This document shows, piece after piece, positions 1 to 11,594 of a stretch of DNA of 64,000 nucleotides (positions are counted from its first letter, which is position 1; every line of letters begins with the position of its first letter). The notes under the pieces are model-generated. The model worked only from the letters and a program-made list of their open reading frames with translations, made no database searches and was not told the DNA's origin. This DNA comes from Pseudomonadaceae bacterium SI-3. Lineage in GTDB: Bacteria; Pseudomonadota; Gammaproteobacteria; Pseudomonadales; Pseudomonadaceae. The stretch spans positions 2,108,001 to 2,172,000 of the forward strand of contig CP026511.1 in the NCBI GenBank assembly GCA_004010935.1, in the 5' to 3' direction. The position numbers and the translations under genes are program-made.

Positions 1-1031
1 TTGAGCAGCAATTCGAGCGTGCGGTCGAACGCCGCGAACAACTGAGCTTGAATCTGGAAGAGGGCGAGGCGCCACTCGAAGAGCTGCGCATCAAGCTCGA
101 GGAGCTGCTGGAGCGGCGCATGGGCGTTGAAGACGAGCTCAAGCTGGCACGCTTGGCCCTCGAAGATGCTGATCGCGAATTGCGAGATGCCGAGAAGCGC
201 CGAACCCAGGCCGAGCAGCAGGCGCAGTTGCTGCGTGGCCAGCTTGAGCAGCAGCGGATGGACTGGCAGGCCCTTAGCGTTCGGCGTAAGACGGTACAGG
301 ACCAGTTGCATGAGGAGGGCTTCGATCTGCATGGCGTACTGGCGACGCTGCCCGCCGAGGCCGGCGAGGCCGAGTGGGAAGTCGAGCTCGAGCGTCTGGG
401 TGCCCGCATCCAGCGCCTCGGGCCGATCAACCTCGCGGCGATCGATGAATATCAGCAGCAATCGGAACGTAAACGCTACCTCGATGCACAGAACGACGAC
501 CTTGCCGAAGCGCTCGATACGCTGGAAAACGTTATTCGCAAGATCGACAAGGAAACGCGAAATCGCTTCAAGGAGACGTTTGATCAGATCAACAGTGGTC
601 TGCAGGCGCTTTTCCCAAAGGTTTTCGGCGGCGGCAACGCTTATCTGGAACTTACCGGGGAAGATTTACTCGATACCGGGGTGGCGATCATGGCGCGACC
701 ACCCGGGAAGAAGAACAGCACCATCCACCTCCTGTCTGGCGGTGAGAAGGCACTGACCGCGCTGGCATTGGTGTTTGCGATCTTTCAGCTCAACCCGGCA
801 CCGTTTTGCATGCTGGACGAAGTGGACGCGCCTTTGGACGACGCTAACGTCGGGCGCTATGCGCGTCTGGTCAAGGAGATGTCGGAAAAGGTGCAGTTCA
901 TTTACATCACGCACAACAAGATCGCGATGGAAATGGCCGACCAGCTGATGGGAGTCACCATGCACGAGCCGGGTTGTTCACGGCTGGTCGCGGTTGATGT
1001 GGAGCAGGCGGTGGCGCTCGTGGAGGCTTGA
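1..1031 (+). CDS. smc: Chromosome partition protein SMC, C-terminal part (5' truncated by window)
   Basis: The frame is open from base 3, so the gene starts outside the window and 342 residues are visible. The first half is a charged coiled coil rich in Glu, Arg, Gln and Leu. The second half is the C-terminal ATPase lobe, with the signature [14 protein letters not shown] followed by the Walker B segment [18 protein letters not shown] is the condensin ATPase that organises and segregates the chromosome in the nucleoid, working with ScpA and ScpB. The neighbouring zipA and ligA on the same strand are the usual Pseudomonas order. Identification is sure; only the upstream head and hinge are missing. 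Confidence 0.97.
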   Translation, partial: EQQFERAVERREQLSLNLEEGEAPLEELRIKLEELLERRMGVEDELKLARLALEDADRELRDAEKRRTQAEQQAQLLRGQLEQQRMDWQALSVRRKTVQDQLHEEGFDLHGVLATLPAEAGEAEWEVELERLGARIQRLGPINLAAIDEYQQQSERKRYLDAQNDDLAEALDTLENVIRKIDKETRNRFKETFDQINSGLQALFPKVFGGGNAYLELTGEDLLDTGVAIMARPPGKKNSTIHLLSGGEKALTALALVFAIFQLNPAPFCMLDEVDAPLDDANVGRYARLVKEMSEKVQFIYITHNKIAMEMADQLMGVTMHEPGCSRLVAVDVEQAVALVEA

Positions 1032-1213
1032 GGGGAGCGCAGTTTAAAGCGCAGTAGAAGGTGTTCATTGACCAATAAAAGAGCCGCGCCGGGCGGTGCA
1101 AATCTACCGTTCGTCGTGATAGTTTAGAGCGCAATTTTTACGATGCGCAGATGAGCCTGTTCAGCGGCTGTGAATCTGCGTCTTTATCATCGATTTCAGG
1201 GGTTCAAGCATTA

Positions 1214-2032
1214 ATGGATATCGGTCTGCGCGAGTGGCTGATCGTCATCGGCATCATTGTCATCGCCGGCATTCTTTTTGACGGCTGGCGGCGGATGCGT
1301 GGTAGCAAGGGCAAGTTGAAATTCAAGCTGGACAGCAATATCGCGAGCAATCTTCCTGATGAAGACGAGCCGAACGAGCTGTTGGGCCCGCCGCGTGTCG
1401 TGAGTCGCAACAACGAGCCCTCACTGGACGAAACCGATCTTCCCTCGATGAGCGCACGTGAGACCGGTAAGCGTCGCACTGCAGAACCACGCCAAGGCGA
1501 CCTGCATTTTTCCAGCGATGATGCCCCAGTCCCTACGCTGCTTGACCCGGTAGCGGATGATGAAAACAAACTCAGCGAGCCCAATGAGGACCTGCCTCCG
1601 GTAGAGGAAGTGCTGGTTATCAATGTGATCTCCCGCGATTCGCATGGCTTCCGTGGTCCCGCTCTGCTGCAGAATATTCTTGAAAGCGGTTTGCGCTTTG
1701 GCGAGATGGACATCTTCCATCGCCACGAGAGCATGGCGGGTAACGGTGAAGTGCTCTTCTCCATGGCCAATGCGGTCAAGCCTGGAACCTTCGATCTGGA
1801 CGACATTGACCATTTCACTACGCCAGCCGTGAGCTTCTTCCTAGGTCTGCCCGGTCCGCGTCATCCGAAACAGGCTTTCGATGTCATGGTCGCCGCCGCT
1901 CGGAAGTTGTCGCAGGAGCTGAACGGCGAACTCAAGGATGATCAGCGCAGCGTGCTGACAGCTCAGACCATCGAGCATTATCGCCAGCGCATCGTCGATT
2001 ATGAACGCAGGCAAATGACGACCAAGCGTTGA
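1214..2032 (+). CDS. zipA: Cell division protein ZipA
   Basis: ZipA is an inner-membrane protein that tethers and stabilises the FtsZ ring. The 272-residue protein begins [20 protein letters not shown], a short periplasmic end and one transmembrane helix at about residues 5-22, followed by a basic stretch, a variable acidic linker to about residue 135, and the C-terminal FtsZ-binding domain ([20 protein letters not shown] onward). The start at 1214 puts the membrane anchor at the N-terminus as in the family. The frame extends upstream to 1151, but that extension does not look like ZipA and was not used. It lies between smc and ligA and ends at a strong terminator. Confidence 0.95.
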   Translation: MDIGLREWLIVIGIIVIAGILFDGWRRMRGSKGKLKFKLDSNIASNLPDEDEPNELLGPPRVVSRNNEPSLDETDLPSMSARETGKRRTAEPRQGDLHFSSDDAPVPTLLDPVADDENKLSEPNEDLPPVEEVLVINVISRDSHGFRGPALLQNILESGLRFGEMDIFHRHESMAGNGEVLFSMANAVKPGTFDLDDIDHFTTPAVSFFLGLPGPRHPKQAFDVMVAAARKLSQELNGELKDDQRSVLTAQTIEHYRQRIVDYERRQMTTKR

Positions 2033-2037
2033 TCCAG

Positions 2038-2065
2038 AAAACCGCTCCCAGGAGCGGTTTTTTTT
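2038..2065 (+). terminator. Intrinsic terminator after zipA
   Basis: A stem ACCGCTC/GAGCGGT (2041-2047 with 2052-2058) with a CCAG loop, preceded by A residues and followed by a run of eight T, a few bases after the zipA stop. It separates smc-zipA from ligA. Confidence 0.9.
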
Positions 2066-2067
2066 AG

Positions 2068-4647
<2,580 letters not shown>

Positions 4648-4667
4648 CCGTCAATCGGTGCGCGGCT

Positions 4668-4688
4668 GGGACCTGCATGGCAGGTCCC
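4668..4688. other. Perfect hairpin downstream of ligA
   Basis: Stem GGGACCTGC/GCAGGTCCC with a three-base loop, 20 bases after the ligA stop and between convergent ligA and queD. There is no T tract, so it is either a weak terminator or an RNA-end-stabilising hairpin. Confidence 0.5.
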
Positions 4689-4801
4689 GCTACGTGGCCA
4701 TGGAAGCGAAGGTCGCTCAGGTTGCTAACGGGGCGCCATTTGTTCACTGCTTTACGCGCCCGGTGAAGCGGGCAAAACAGCGCTGACCTAGCCTTTCGCT
4801 A

Positions 4802-5158
4802 TCACTGGCCGCGGTATTCGCAGCCACTGGTGCAGGTTTCATGGATGCGTATCCGTGAGAGCTCCGGTAATAACGGCTTCAGCTCGTTCCAGATCCATAT
4901 CGCGAGATTTTCGCTGGTCGGGTTGTCGAGGCCCGGCAGATCGTTCAGATAGTGATGGTCGAGCCGTTCGTAGATGGGGTTGAAAATCTGCTTGATCTCG
5001 CTGAAATCGCGGATCCAGCCTGTCTGGGCGTTCACCTCGCCCTCGAGATAAATCGCGACTCGGAACGAGTGCCCGTGCAAACGGCCACACTTGTGCCCCT
5101 CGGGTACGTGGGGCAAGCGGTGGGCGGACTCGAAGGTGAACTCTTTGAATATTTCCAC
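4802..5158 (-). CDS. queD: 6-carboxy-5,6,7,8-tetrahydropterin synthase QueD
   Basis: QueD converts 7,8-dihydroneopterin triphosphate to 6-carboxytetrahydropterin in the cytosolic pathway to preQ0 and queuosine. The 118-residue protein shows the zinc-binding histidines His13 (ESAHRL), His28 and His30 (LHGHSF), the catalytic Cys24 in [11 protein letters not shown], and the conserved LDHHYLND and NPTSENLA segments. Length fits the family (about 120 residues). It is transcribed toward ligA and divergently from the antiporter gene at 5340, so it is probably a single-gene unit. I did not find a preQ1 riboswitch in the 180-base upstream gap by eye. Confidence 0.93.
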   Translation of the reverse strand: MEIFKEFTFESAHRLPHVPEGHKCGRLHGHSFRVAIYLEGEVNAQTGWIRDFSEIKQIFNPIYERLDHHYLNDLPGLDNPTSENLAIWIWNELKPLLPELSRIRIHETCTSGCEYRGQ

Positions 5159-5339
5159 TGGTGCATCCGGATAAGGGCGAAAGGCGGCATTCTACTGGTT
5201 TGTACTCAGCTGTCGTTGCTGGACAGCAGCCTGCAAGGTGCAACTTCACCACTGCTTGCGCGGTGCTTTTGACACTCCCTCAAGCTTGGGGCAAAGTGCC
5301 CGGCTTTTTATCGGCGTTCGCCGCTTTCGGGGAGTTGAA

Positions 5340-6656
5340 ATGAATGCAGTGGTAGCGGCAGTCGGCATCATGCTGATTCTTAGCCTGTGCAGGGTCCATG
5401 TGGTGGTGGCGCTGATTGCGGGCGCTCTAGCTGGCGGCGTTTTGGGTGGGTTGGGGCTGGAAGGGACCCTCGCCGCGTTCAACAAGGGGCTGGGTGGCGG
5501 CGCGACGGTAGCGCTTTCTTACGCTTTGCTGGGTGCGTTCGCTGTTGCGATCGGCAAGAGCGGGTTGGCCCACGCGCTGGCTGATCGGGCACTGGCCATG
5601 GTAGGCAAACGCGAATCGGAGTCGGCTGGAGCCGTGAAGTGGTTGATGATCGGGCTGCTGCTGGCGGTCGCTGTATCGTCGCAGAATATCCTGCCGATCC
5701 ATATCGCCTTCATCCCGCTGCTGGTGCCGCCGTTGCTTTACGTGCTGAGCAAACTGCAGATCGACAGACGTCTGATTGCTTGCGTGCTGGCGTTCGGTCT
5801 GGTCACACCCTACATGTTCCTGCCGGTGGGCTTCGGCAGCATCTTTCTGCACGAGATTCTGCTGGCGAACGTAGCCAAGAGCGGTGCTGACATCGCCGGG
5901 ATCAACGTAAGCCAGGCCATGTTGATTCCAGCTATCGGCATGCTGACCGGACTGCTGATCGCCATGTTCAGCTATCGCAAGTCGCGAACGTACGACCTGA
6001 CCAAAGTCGACCAGTCAAAGGCAATCAGTGTCAGCTACAGCCCGCTGACCTTGTTGGTTGCAGGGCTAGCGGTCGCAGCCGCTTTTGTTGTTCAGCTGTG
6101 GTTGGACTCGATGATCATCGGTGCGCTGGTCGGTTTCGTGACGTTTTCCGTATCCGGCGTGGTGCGCTGGAAGGAGGCCGATGACCTGTTTACCGAGGGC
6201 ATGAAGATGATGGCCATGATTGGCTTCATCATGATTGCTGCAGCGGGATTTGCTGAAGTGATGCGCGAGACCGGCGAGGTAAAAACCCTTGTCGATGCGT
6301 CTGCAGCCTGGATTGGCAACAGCAAAGCCGTCGGCGCGCTGCTGATGCTACTGGTGGGGTTGCTGGTCACCATCGGCATCGGTTCCTCTTTCTCGACTGT
6401 GCCAATCATCGCAGCGATCTTCGTTCCGCTCGGGTTGGAACTCGGCTTCAGTCCGCTGGCAATCGTCAGCCTGGTGGGTACGGCTGGTGCGCTCGGAGAC
6501 GCCGGTTCGCCAGCATCGGACTCGACCCTTGGCCCAACCGCCGGGTTGAATGCTGATGGCCAGCACAACCATATCTGGGACACCGTGGTGCCGACCTTCC
6601 TGCACTACAACCTGCCGCTACTCGCATTCGGCTGGATTGCCGCAATGACGCTCTAA
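5340..6656 (+). CDS. COG2056-family permease (putative Na+/H+ antiporter)
   Basis: A 438-residue integral membrane protein with about ten hydrophobic segments, starting [20 protein letters not shown] after a GGGGAG ribosome binding site. It resembles the YuiF/COG2056 group annotated as Na+/H+ antiporter family proteins, within the ion transporter superfamily. A glycine/alanine-rich stretch [19 protein letters not shown] near residue 380 and [12 protein letters not shown] near residue 115 look like the duplicated re-entrant motifs of that superfamily. The substrate cannot be read from sequence; homologues have been suggested to carry amino acids as well as cations. It stands alone between queD and the AI-2E family gene. 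Confidence 0.75.
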   Translation: MNAVVAAVGIMLILSLCRVHVVVALIAGALAGGVLGGLGLEGTLAAFNKGLGGGATVALSYALLGAFAVAIGKSGLAHALADRALAMVGKRESESAGAVKWLMIGLLLAVAVSSQNILPIHIAFIPLLVPPLLYVLSKLQIDRRLIACVLAFGLVTPYMFLPVGFGSIFLHEILLANVAKSGADIAGINVSQAMLIPAIGMLTGLLIAMFSYRKSRTYDLTKVDQSKAISVSYSPLTLLVAGLAVAAAFVVQLWLDSMIIGALVGFVTFSVSGVVRWKEADDLFTEGMKMMAMIGFIMIAAAGFAEVMRETGEVKTLVDASAAWIGNSKAVGALLMLLVGLLVTIGIGSSFSTVPIIAAIFVPLGLELGFSPLAIVSLVGTAGALGDAGSPASDSTLGPTAGLNADGQHNHIWDTVVPTFLHYNLPLLAFGWIAAMTL

Positions 6657-6772
6657 CGCTTCCCAGGTGCCGTACGCGTCGTTGTTGCAACGGCGCGTTC
6701 ACTCCATCTCTGTTAGCACTCCTGACAACAATCGCTGACTAACGGATACAACCGCAGCGATAGGATGCATCC

Positions 6773-7831
6773 GTGAAATCAACCCTTGAGCAGAAAGTCT
6801 TTCTTGCTCTGTTGCTCGTCGTGAGCATTGCCTTTGGCTGGATACTTTATCCGTTCTACGGGGCGGTATTTTGGGCCGTCATTCTGGCAATCATCTTTTC
6901 GCCGCTGCAACGCCGCTTGCAACGCCATATGGGGTACCGGCGAAACCTGACAGCGATCATTACCTTATTGGTTTGCCTGATCGTTGCAGTGCTGCCGGTG
7001 ATTCTAATTACCGGTCTTCTGGTCCAGGAAGGTTCGTCACTCTACCAACAGATGGAAAGTGGTGAGCTTGACGTCGGCCAGTTCGTGGGTGGGATGAAGG
7101 ACCTGCTGCCGGACTCGCTGCAGCAGCAGCTGCAACGCTTCGGTTTTGGCAATCTGGATCAGATGCGTGAACGCCTTGCCAGTGGCGCGTTGCAGGGCAG
7201 CCAGTACCTCGCGACCAAGGCGTTCAGTTTCGGACAGGGCACCTTCCAGTTCCTCGTCAGCTTTTTTGTGATGCTGTATTTGCTGTTCTTCTTCATCCGG
7301 GACGGGCGCGAGCTGGTTCTGAAAATCCGCCGCGCGCTGCCGCTAAGCGATAACCAGAAACGCAGGCTGTTCAGCAAGTTCACCCGAGTGGTTCGCGCCA
7401 CTGTCAAAGGCAACATCGTGGTGGCAGCTACTCAGGGATTTCTCGGCGGGGTGATCTTTGCGATTCTTGGGATACCGGCATCGTTGCTCTGGGGCGTGCT
7501 GATGGCGTTTCTATCCTTGCTGCCAGCTATCGGTGCCGGCCTGATCTGGACGCCGGTTGCGATCTACTTTCTGGTACAGGGCATGGTCATCCAGAGCGTG
7601 ATCCTGACGCTCTACGGGATTCTGGTGATTGGACTGGTAGACAATTTCCTCAGGCCGGTCCTGGTGGGTAAGGACACCAAGATGCCTGACTATCTGGTGC
7701 TAATCTCGACGTTGGGCGGTCTCGCCCTGTTTGGCCTGAATGGCTTCGTCATCGGGCCGCTGATTGCTGCCTTGTTCATGTCGTCGTGGGCCTTGTTCAT
7801 CACCCCTGACGCTAAACCTACACCCGAGTAG
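6773..7831 (+). CDS. AI-2E family transporter (YdiK/PerM-type permease)
   Basis: A 352-residue membrane protein starting at GTG. It has two N-terminal helices (residues 8-50), a third helix near 65-85, a soluble region around 95-140 (DLLPDSLQQQLQRFGF), then further helices after residue 150. The family signature is seen in NFLRPVLVGKDTKMPDYLVL near residue 285. Family members are broadly called AI-2E transporters after E. coli TqsA, but most have no proven substrate and some act as ion or peptide exporters, so signalling should not be assumed. It is followed by a hairpin and the convergent phoX gene. Confidence 0.85.
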   Translation: MKSTLEQKVFLALLLVVSIAFGWILYPFYGAVFWAVILAIIFSPLQRRLQRHMGYRRNLTAIITLLVCLIVAVLPVILITGLLVQEGSSLYQQMESGELDVGQFVGGMKDLLPDSLQQQLQRFGFGNLDQMRERLASGALQGSQYLATKAFSFGQGTFQFLVSFFVMLYLLFFFIRDGRELVLKIRRALPLSDNQKRRLFSKFTRVVRATVKGNIVVAATQGFLGGVIFAILGIPASLLWGVLMAFLSLLPAIGAGLIWTPVAIYFLVQGMVIQSVILTLYGILVIGLVDNFLRPVLVGKDTKMPDYLVLISTLGGLALFGLNGFVIGPLIAALFMSSWALFITPDAKPTPE

Positions 7832-7854
7832 GCGTCCGGGCGGAGCCGGACGCC
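7831..7854. terminator. Hairpin between convergent AI-2E permease gene and phoX
   Basis: Stem GGCGTCCGG/CCGGACGCC (7831-7839 with 7846-7854), loop GCGGAG, filling the 32-base gap between two convergent stop codons. The T-rich tail is poor, but position suggests a shared bidirectional terminator. Confidence 0.6.
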
Positions 7855-7863
7855 GCTCTTGGG

Positions 7864-9852
7864 CTAGAGAATACGCCCGCCATAGTCACGCGTGATGATC
7901 ACCGTCGCCGAACGCGGTCTGCGGCCAGGGCCGTCGGGCCAGGTGCTGGTGTATTCCGTTGGCGTTGATCCTTCCCCTGGGTGCTGGATGTTCACAAACA
8001 GCGTGCGGAAGTCCGGAGTCGCGGTGATACCGGTCACTTCGGCTCCCAGGGGTCCGACCAGGAAGCGCTTGGTCTCGCCGCTCTTCGGGTCCGATATCAG
8101 CATCTGGTTGTTGCCGAAGGGGCCGCTTCTGAGCTGACTTCCGCTCATGTCGGTCTGGATCCAGAGTCGTCCTTCCTCGTCGAACCAAAGCCCGTCCGGG
8201 CTCGCCATGATGTTTTCGTCAGTCAGTGGCCGACCGCGCGGATCTCGGCTGTCACTCTGTGGCCCAGCGAGCAAATACAGATCCCACTGGAACTGCGTGC
8301 CAATCTGATTCTTGCCAAGCTCACGCCAACGAATGATGTGTCCGGTGGGGTTCGGCGCGCGAGGGTTGGCTGCGTCGGCTTCCTCCCGCGAGCTGTTGTT
8401 GGTGAGCGTGAAATACACCTCACCGGTGTCGGGATGAACGGCGCCCCACTCAGGGCGGTCCATTTTGGTCGCGCCAACGACGTCCGCTGCCAGACGAGTA
8501 TTGATCAGTACCTCGCCCTGATCAGCAAAGCTGACGTTTGCTGCAGCGCAAGCCTGCTGGAAGGCCGCGTCTTCGATATCCAACGCCAGCCAGTCGCCGC
8601 TGCCGTCCGGGTTGAAGCGCGCGACGTACAGCGTGCCATCGTCGAGTAGCCGGCCGTCGCTGCGCTGCGGGCGGTACTTGTCGCGACTGATGTACTTGTA
8701 GATGTATTCGTTCTGCGAATCGTCGCCGGAGTAGCAGACGAGCGGCCAGCCCGGTTTGGTAGGTGCAAACACCAAGCCTTCGTGACCAAAGCGGCCCAGG
8801 GCAGTGTGCTTGACCGGAGTGGAATCCGGGTCGAAGGGATCGATTTCGACAATCCAGCCAAACGTATTCGGTTCGTTACGATAGTCGGCTCGCGCGTCTG
8901 CGGCTGTCGCGGTCGCATCGAAACGCTCGAATTCGTCGCCGCGAACCGTCTCCCAGCCGTAACGCCCGCTCGAACGAAGGCCGTAGCGCTCCAGGTGGCG
9001 AGGCAATTCAGCGTCGCGCACTGCGAAATAGCCCGCCCAGTTTTCTTCGCACGTTAGGTAGGTGCCCCATGGCGTGTAGCCATTCGAGCAGTTGTTCAGC
9101 GTACCGCGGGTCGACGTACCGCTTGGGCTGTAGCGGGTTTGCATCAGCTCATGGCCACGAGCCGGACCTTCGATATGCATCGGCGTCGCGCCGGTTATGC
9201 GGCGGTTGCGTGCGGATGGCAGTACCGACCATTCTCCCTGAGGGCCACGGCGTACCTCGACGACCGAAACACCGTGCGCGTTGATCTCCTTGCGCACTTC
9301 ATCGGCATCCACGCGTTTGCCATTGACCACCGTTGGGCCGTTGGGATGCAGCAGCGGGGCATCAATGTACTCATGATTCAGTACGAGCAGACCGTGATCA
9401 CTTTTACGGCCCTTGAAGCGCGCGTCCATCGGGAAGAAATGCATGCCGTCGTGATGCATGCCGGTCTGCTGAGCCTGGTCTTCTGCACTGTTGCTGGCGT
9501 CTTCCAGAAAAGCGGGGTAGCTACCGCAGATTGGCGTGCCCCACGGAATGAACGTCTTGGCGGAAAAACCGGCGGGCACGGTGATGGTGTCGGCGCGGGT
9601 TACCGGCACTGCACCAAAGGGGAGGCGATTACGCAGCTGGAAGGGCTGACCACTGCCGATCTTGGCCGGCTCGGCTGCTCCTGCTATCGAAGGCAGGCCG
9701 CCCAGAAAGGCAAGCGCACCGAACGCTGCTCCGCTCGCCACGACCTTGCGACGGCCTTGGTTGATGACATCCTGGATGTGAGGGTTGGCGGAATGGTTAC
9801 TTGGCAGTTCATCGCCGTTGCCGAACAGTATGTTTTGACTATCGTCAGTCAC
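7864..9852 (-). CDS. phoX: PhoX-family alkaline phosphatase (Tat-exported)
   Basis: PhoX-type enzymes are Ca/Fe-dependent periplasmic phosphomonoesterases that release phosphate from organic esters when phosphate is scarce. The 662-residue protein (DUF839/PhoX family) has a twin-arginine signal: RR at residues 34-35 in NQGRRKVVAS followed by a hydrophobic Ala/Gly/Leu stretch and AGAAEP. Downstream segments typical of the family include LLVLNHEYIDAPLLHP, TCEENWAGYF, YSGDDSQNEYIYKYIS, and DGLWFDEEGRLWIQTD. Start is GTG at 9852 with GGAG nine bases upstream. A strong Pho box lies 50 bases upstream (9902-9919), supporting PhoB control. Family assignment is good; substrate range is inferred. Confidence 0.88.
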   Translation of the reverse strand: MTDDSQNILFGNGDELPSNHSANPHIQDVINQGRRKVVASGAAFGALAFLGGLPSIAGAAEPAKIGSGQPFQLRNRLPFGAVPVTRADTITVPAGFSAKTFIPWGTPICGSYPAFLEDASNSAEDQAQQTGMHHDGMHFFPMDARFKGRKSDHGLLVLNHEYIDAPLLHPNGPTVVNGKRVDADEVRKEINAHGVSVVEVRRGPQGEWSVLPSARNRRITGATPMHIEGPARGHELMQTRYSPSGTSTRGTLNNCSNGYTPWGTYLTCEENWAGYFAVRDAELPRHLERYGLRSSGRYGWETVRGDEFERFDATATAADARADYRNEPNTFGWIVEIDPFDPDSTPVKHTALGRFGHEGLVFAPTKPGWPLVCYSGDDSQNEYIYKYISRDKYRPQRSDGRLLDDGTLYVARFNPDGSGDWLALDIEDAAFQQACAAANVSFADQGEVLINTRLAADVVGATKMDRPEWGAVHPDTGEVYFTLTNNSSREEADAANPRAPNPTGHIIRWRELGKNQIGTQFQWDLYLLAGPQSDSRDPRGRPLTDENIMASPDGLWFDEEGRLWIQTDMSGSQLRSGPFGNNQMLISDPKSGETKRFLVGPLGAEVTGITATPDFRTLFVNIQHPGEGSTPTEYTSTWPDGPGRRPRSATVIITRDYGGRIL

Positions 9853-9901
9853 GGTGCAGCTCCATAGGTAATCGACGGGACTGTGACGTTATGTGCGGCG
9901 T

Positions 9902-9919
9902 GCGACAGCTTTATGACAC
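9902..9919 (-). promoter_or_regulatory. Pho box (PhoB operator) for phoX
   Basis: On the minus strand the bases read GTGTCATAAAGCTGTCGC, two TGTCA/TGTCG repeats in the 11-bp register of the Pho box (consensus CTGTCATAWAWCTGTCAY). It lies 50 bases upstream of the phoX start; a possible -10 CATAAC follows about 10 bases downstream, the spacing at which PhoB replaces the -35 element. Confidence 0.8.
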
Positions 9920-9997
9920 AGGTTTTCGCGGTCGACGAGCGGTACGTGTTTTATCTCTGCGGTACCATCACAGCCCTGTTTCGGAACGGCCGCTTAA

Positions 9998-11125
9998 ATG
10001 AACACCAGCGCTCCGCTTGCCATGTATCGGCAAGCCATCGCCCGTGAGGGCTACGTCAGTGATGCAGCTCAGCTGCGCACGGTGGAACGGCTGCAGCACT
10101 GCTACGAGACGCTGCATGGCAACGTGGCCCGTGAATTGCGCTGCGGTGTCTATCTGTGGGGACCGGTCGGGCGCGGCAAGACCTGGCTGATGGACATGTT
10201 CCATCGCAGCCTCAAAGTGCCGGCGAGGCGTCAGCATTTTCACCACTTCATGCGCTGGGTACACATTCGTCTGTTTCAGCTCAACGGCACGTCAGATCCG
10301 CTACAGGCGTTAGCGACGGAGCTGAGCGAAGACGTGCGGGTGCTGTGTTTCGACGAGCTGTTCGTGGCGGATATCGGCGATGCGATTATCCTGGGCCGCC
10401 TGTTTCAGGTGATGTTCGAACAGGGCGTGGTCATCGTTGCGACGTCCAACCAGCCACCTCATCAGCTTTATGCTGACGGTTTCAACCGCGAGCGCTTCCT
10501 GCCTGCCATCGATGCAATCGAGCGCCACATGCATGTAGTAAACGTGGACGGTGGTGCTGATCATCGCTTGCGTCCAGGTGTGGGCGAGCAGCGTTACTGG
10601 GTGCGTGATCCCCACGAAGACGGGGTGCTACGTTCGGTCTTCGACAGGTTGAACGGCGGGGCGACCACTACGACCGAGCCGGTCCTCATCGGACGCCGGC
10701 CGCTTCAAGTTGTGTGCAGCAGCGACTCCGTACTCTGGTGTCGCTTTGCAGACCTGTGCGCACAGCCATTCTCGGCGTTGGATTTCATCGAGCTATGCGA
10801 TCGCTACCAGTCGATCCTGATTGGCGACGTGCCGCGTTTGGGCAGTGAACAGCGTGAAGGACGCATCGCTCGTGGAACCGAGGATGGTGCGGCGCGGGTG
10901 GCAGCGGGGGATCGTGAGCTACCTAAGTTGGCTGCTCACGATGATAGTGTCCGGCGATTCATCGCTCTGGTGGATGAATGCTATGACCGGGGGGTGCCGC
11001 TGTATCTCGAAGCCCGGGTTGCCATGGACGAGCTTTACACCGAGGGCTATCTGTCGTTTGCCTTTCGCCGCACGCTGAGCCGATTGCGCGAGATGCAGTT
11101 GCAGCGTTTCGGTAGGGCCGATTGA
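9998..11125 (+). CDS. zapE: AFG1/ZapE-family ATPase
   Basis: ZapE is a P-loop ATPase that associates with the FtsZ ring at constriction in E. coli. The 375-residue protein has Walker A GPVGRGKT at residues 55-62, Walker B VLCFDE at 115-120, an FVAD-D sensor segment, and ATSNQPPHQLYADG, all typical of the AFG1-like family. The C-terminal lobe carries SFAFRRTLSRLREMQ. Length fits the family. The gene is divergent from phoX and ends four bases from the convergent ppiC. Pseudomonads often have more than one AFG1-like protein, so whether this copy has the division role is uncertain. Confidence 0.85.
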   Translation: MNTSAPLAMYRQAIAREGYVSDAAQLRTVERLQHCYETLHGNVARELRCGVYLWGPVGRGKTWLMDMFHRSLKVPARRQHFHHFMRWVHIRLFQLNGTSDPLQALATELSEDVRVLCFDELFVADIGDAIILGRLFQVMFEQGVVIVATSNQPPHQLYADGFNRERFLPAIDAIERHMHVVNVDGGADHRLRPGVGEQRYWVRDPHEDGVLRSVFDRLNGGATTTTEPVLIGRRPLQVVCSSDSVLWCRFADLCAQPFSALDFIELCDRYQSILIGDVPRLGSEQREGRIARGTEDGAARVAAGDRELPKLAAHDDSVRRFIALVDECYDRGVPLYLEARVAMDELYTEGYLSFAFRRTLSRLREMQLQRFGRAD

Positions 11126-11128
11126 GCC

Positions 11129-11407
11129 TCAGTCGCGGTAGAACACCTGCACGAGGTGATAACCGAACTGGCTTTTGATTGGACCATGCACTTCACGCAG
11201 CGGCTTTTTGAAAATCACCTGATCGATGCTGCGCACCATTTGCCCCGGTCGAACTTCGCCTAGATCACCGCCTTTCTTGCCCGACGGGCAGGTCGAAAAC
11301 TTCCTTGCTAGCACATCGAAGGCTTCGCCGTTGGCGATGCGCTTTTTCAGCTGCGCGGCTTCAGCTTCGGTCTTGACCAGGATGTGGCGGGCCATGGCTT
11401 TGGGCAT
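11129..11407 (-). CDS. ppiC: Peptidyl-prolyl cis-trans isomerase PpiC (parvulin)
   Basis: A 92-residue single-domain parvulin that catalyses proline isomerisation in the cytoplasm; there is no signal peptide. Family motifs are present in order: ARHILVK at the start, FSTCPSGKKGGDLGEVRPGQM in the middle and VHGPIKSQFGYHLVQV at the end. The length is that of stand-alone PpiC. The start at 11407 has GGAG seven bases upstream; the second Met (11395) is the alternative. It converges on zapE with only three bases between stop codons. Confidence 0.92.
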   Translation of the reverse strand: MPKAMARHILVKTEAEAAQLKKRIANGEAFDVLARKFSTCPSGKKGGDLGEVRPGQMVRSIDQVIFKKPLREVHGPIKSQFGYHLVQVFYRD

Positions 11408-11530
11408 TGTGAATCTCCTCGGATGCGGCGGCGATTGTAGTCATCCAGCCCGGGAAACCGAAGCGGGAATCGAATGGGATCGACCTTTGGTCTGCAAACA
11501 AACCCGACGAACGGTGTTTATGGTTGCTAT

Positions 11531-11546
11531 ATGTTAGCGCTACCAT
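11531..11546. promoter_or_regulatory. Probable GntR operator upstream of the gluconokinase-DctQ gene
   Basis: ATGTTAGCGCTACCAT is a 16-bp palindrome with one mismatched pair around the core TAGCGCTA. It resembles the ATGTTA-N4-TAACAT operators of E. coli GntR, a LacI-family protein, and carries the TAGCGCT core I recall for Pseudomonas GntR. It overlaps a possible -10 (TATATG, 11528-11533), 49 bases before the chosen start, a position fit for repression. Confidence 0.7.
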
Positions 11547-11594
11547 CCGGTCCACAAACATAATGTGGCACAACGATGCCGCCGGAGACCGACA

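Noticed and set aside
5289..5309. Small terminator-like hairpin before the COG2056 permease
   Set aside because: Stem GGGCA/TGCCC is only five pairs and lies between divergent genes, where a terminator is not needed; more likely chance.
5238..5339. Upstream extension of the COG2056 permease
   Set aside because: No membrane or family character; a GGGGAG site directly precedes the ATG at 5340.
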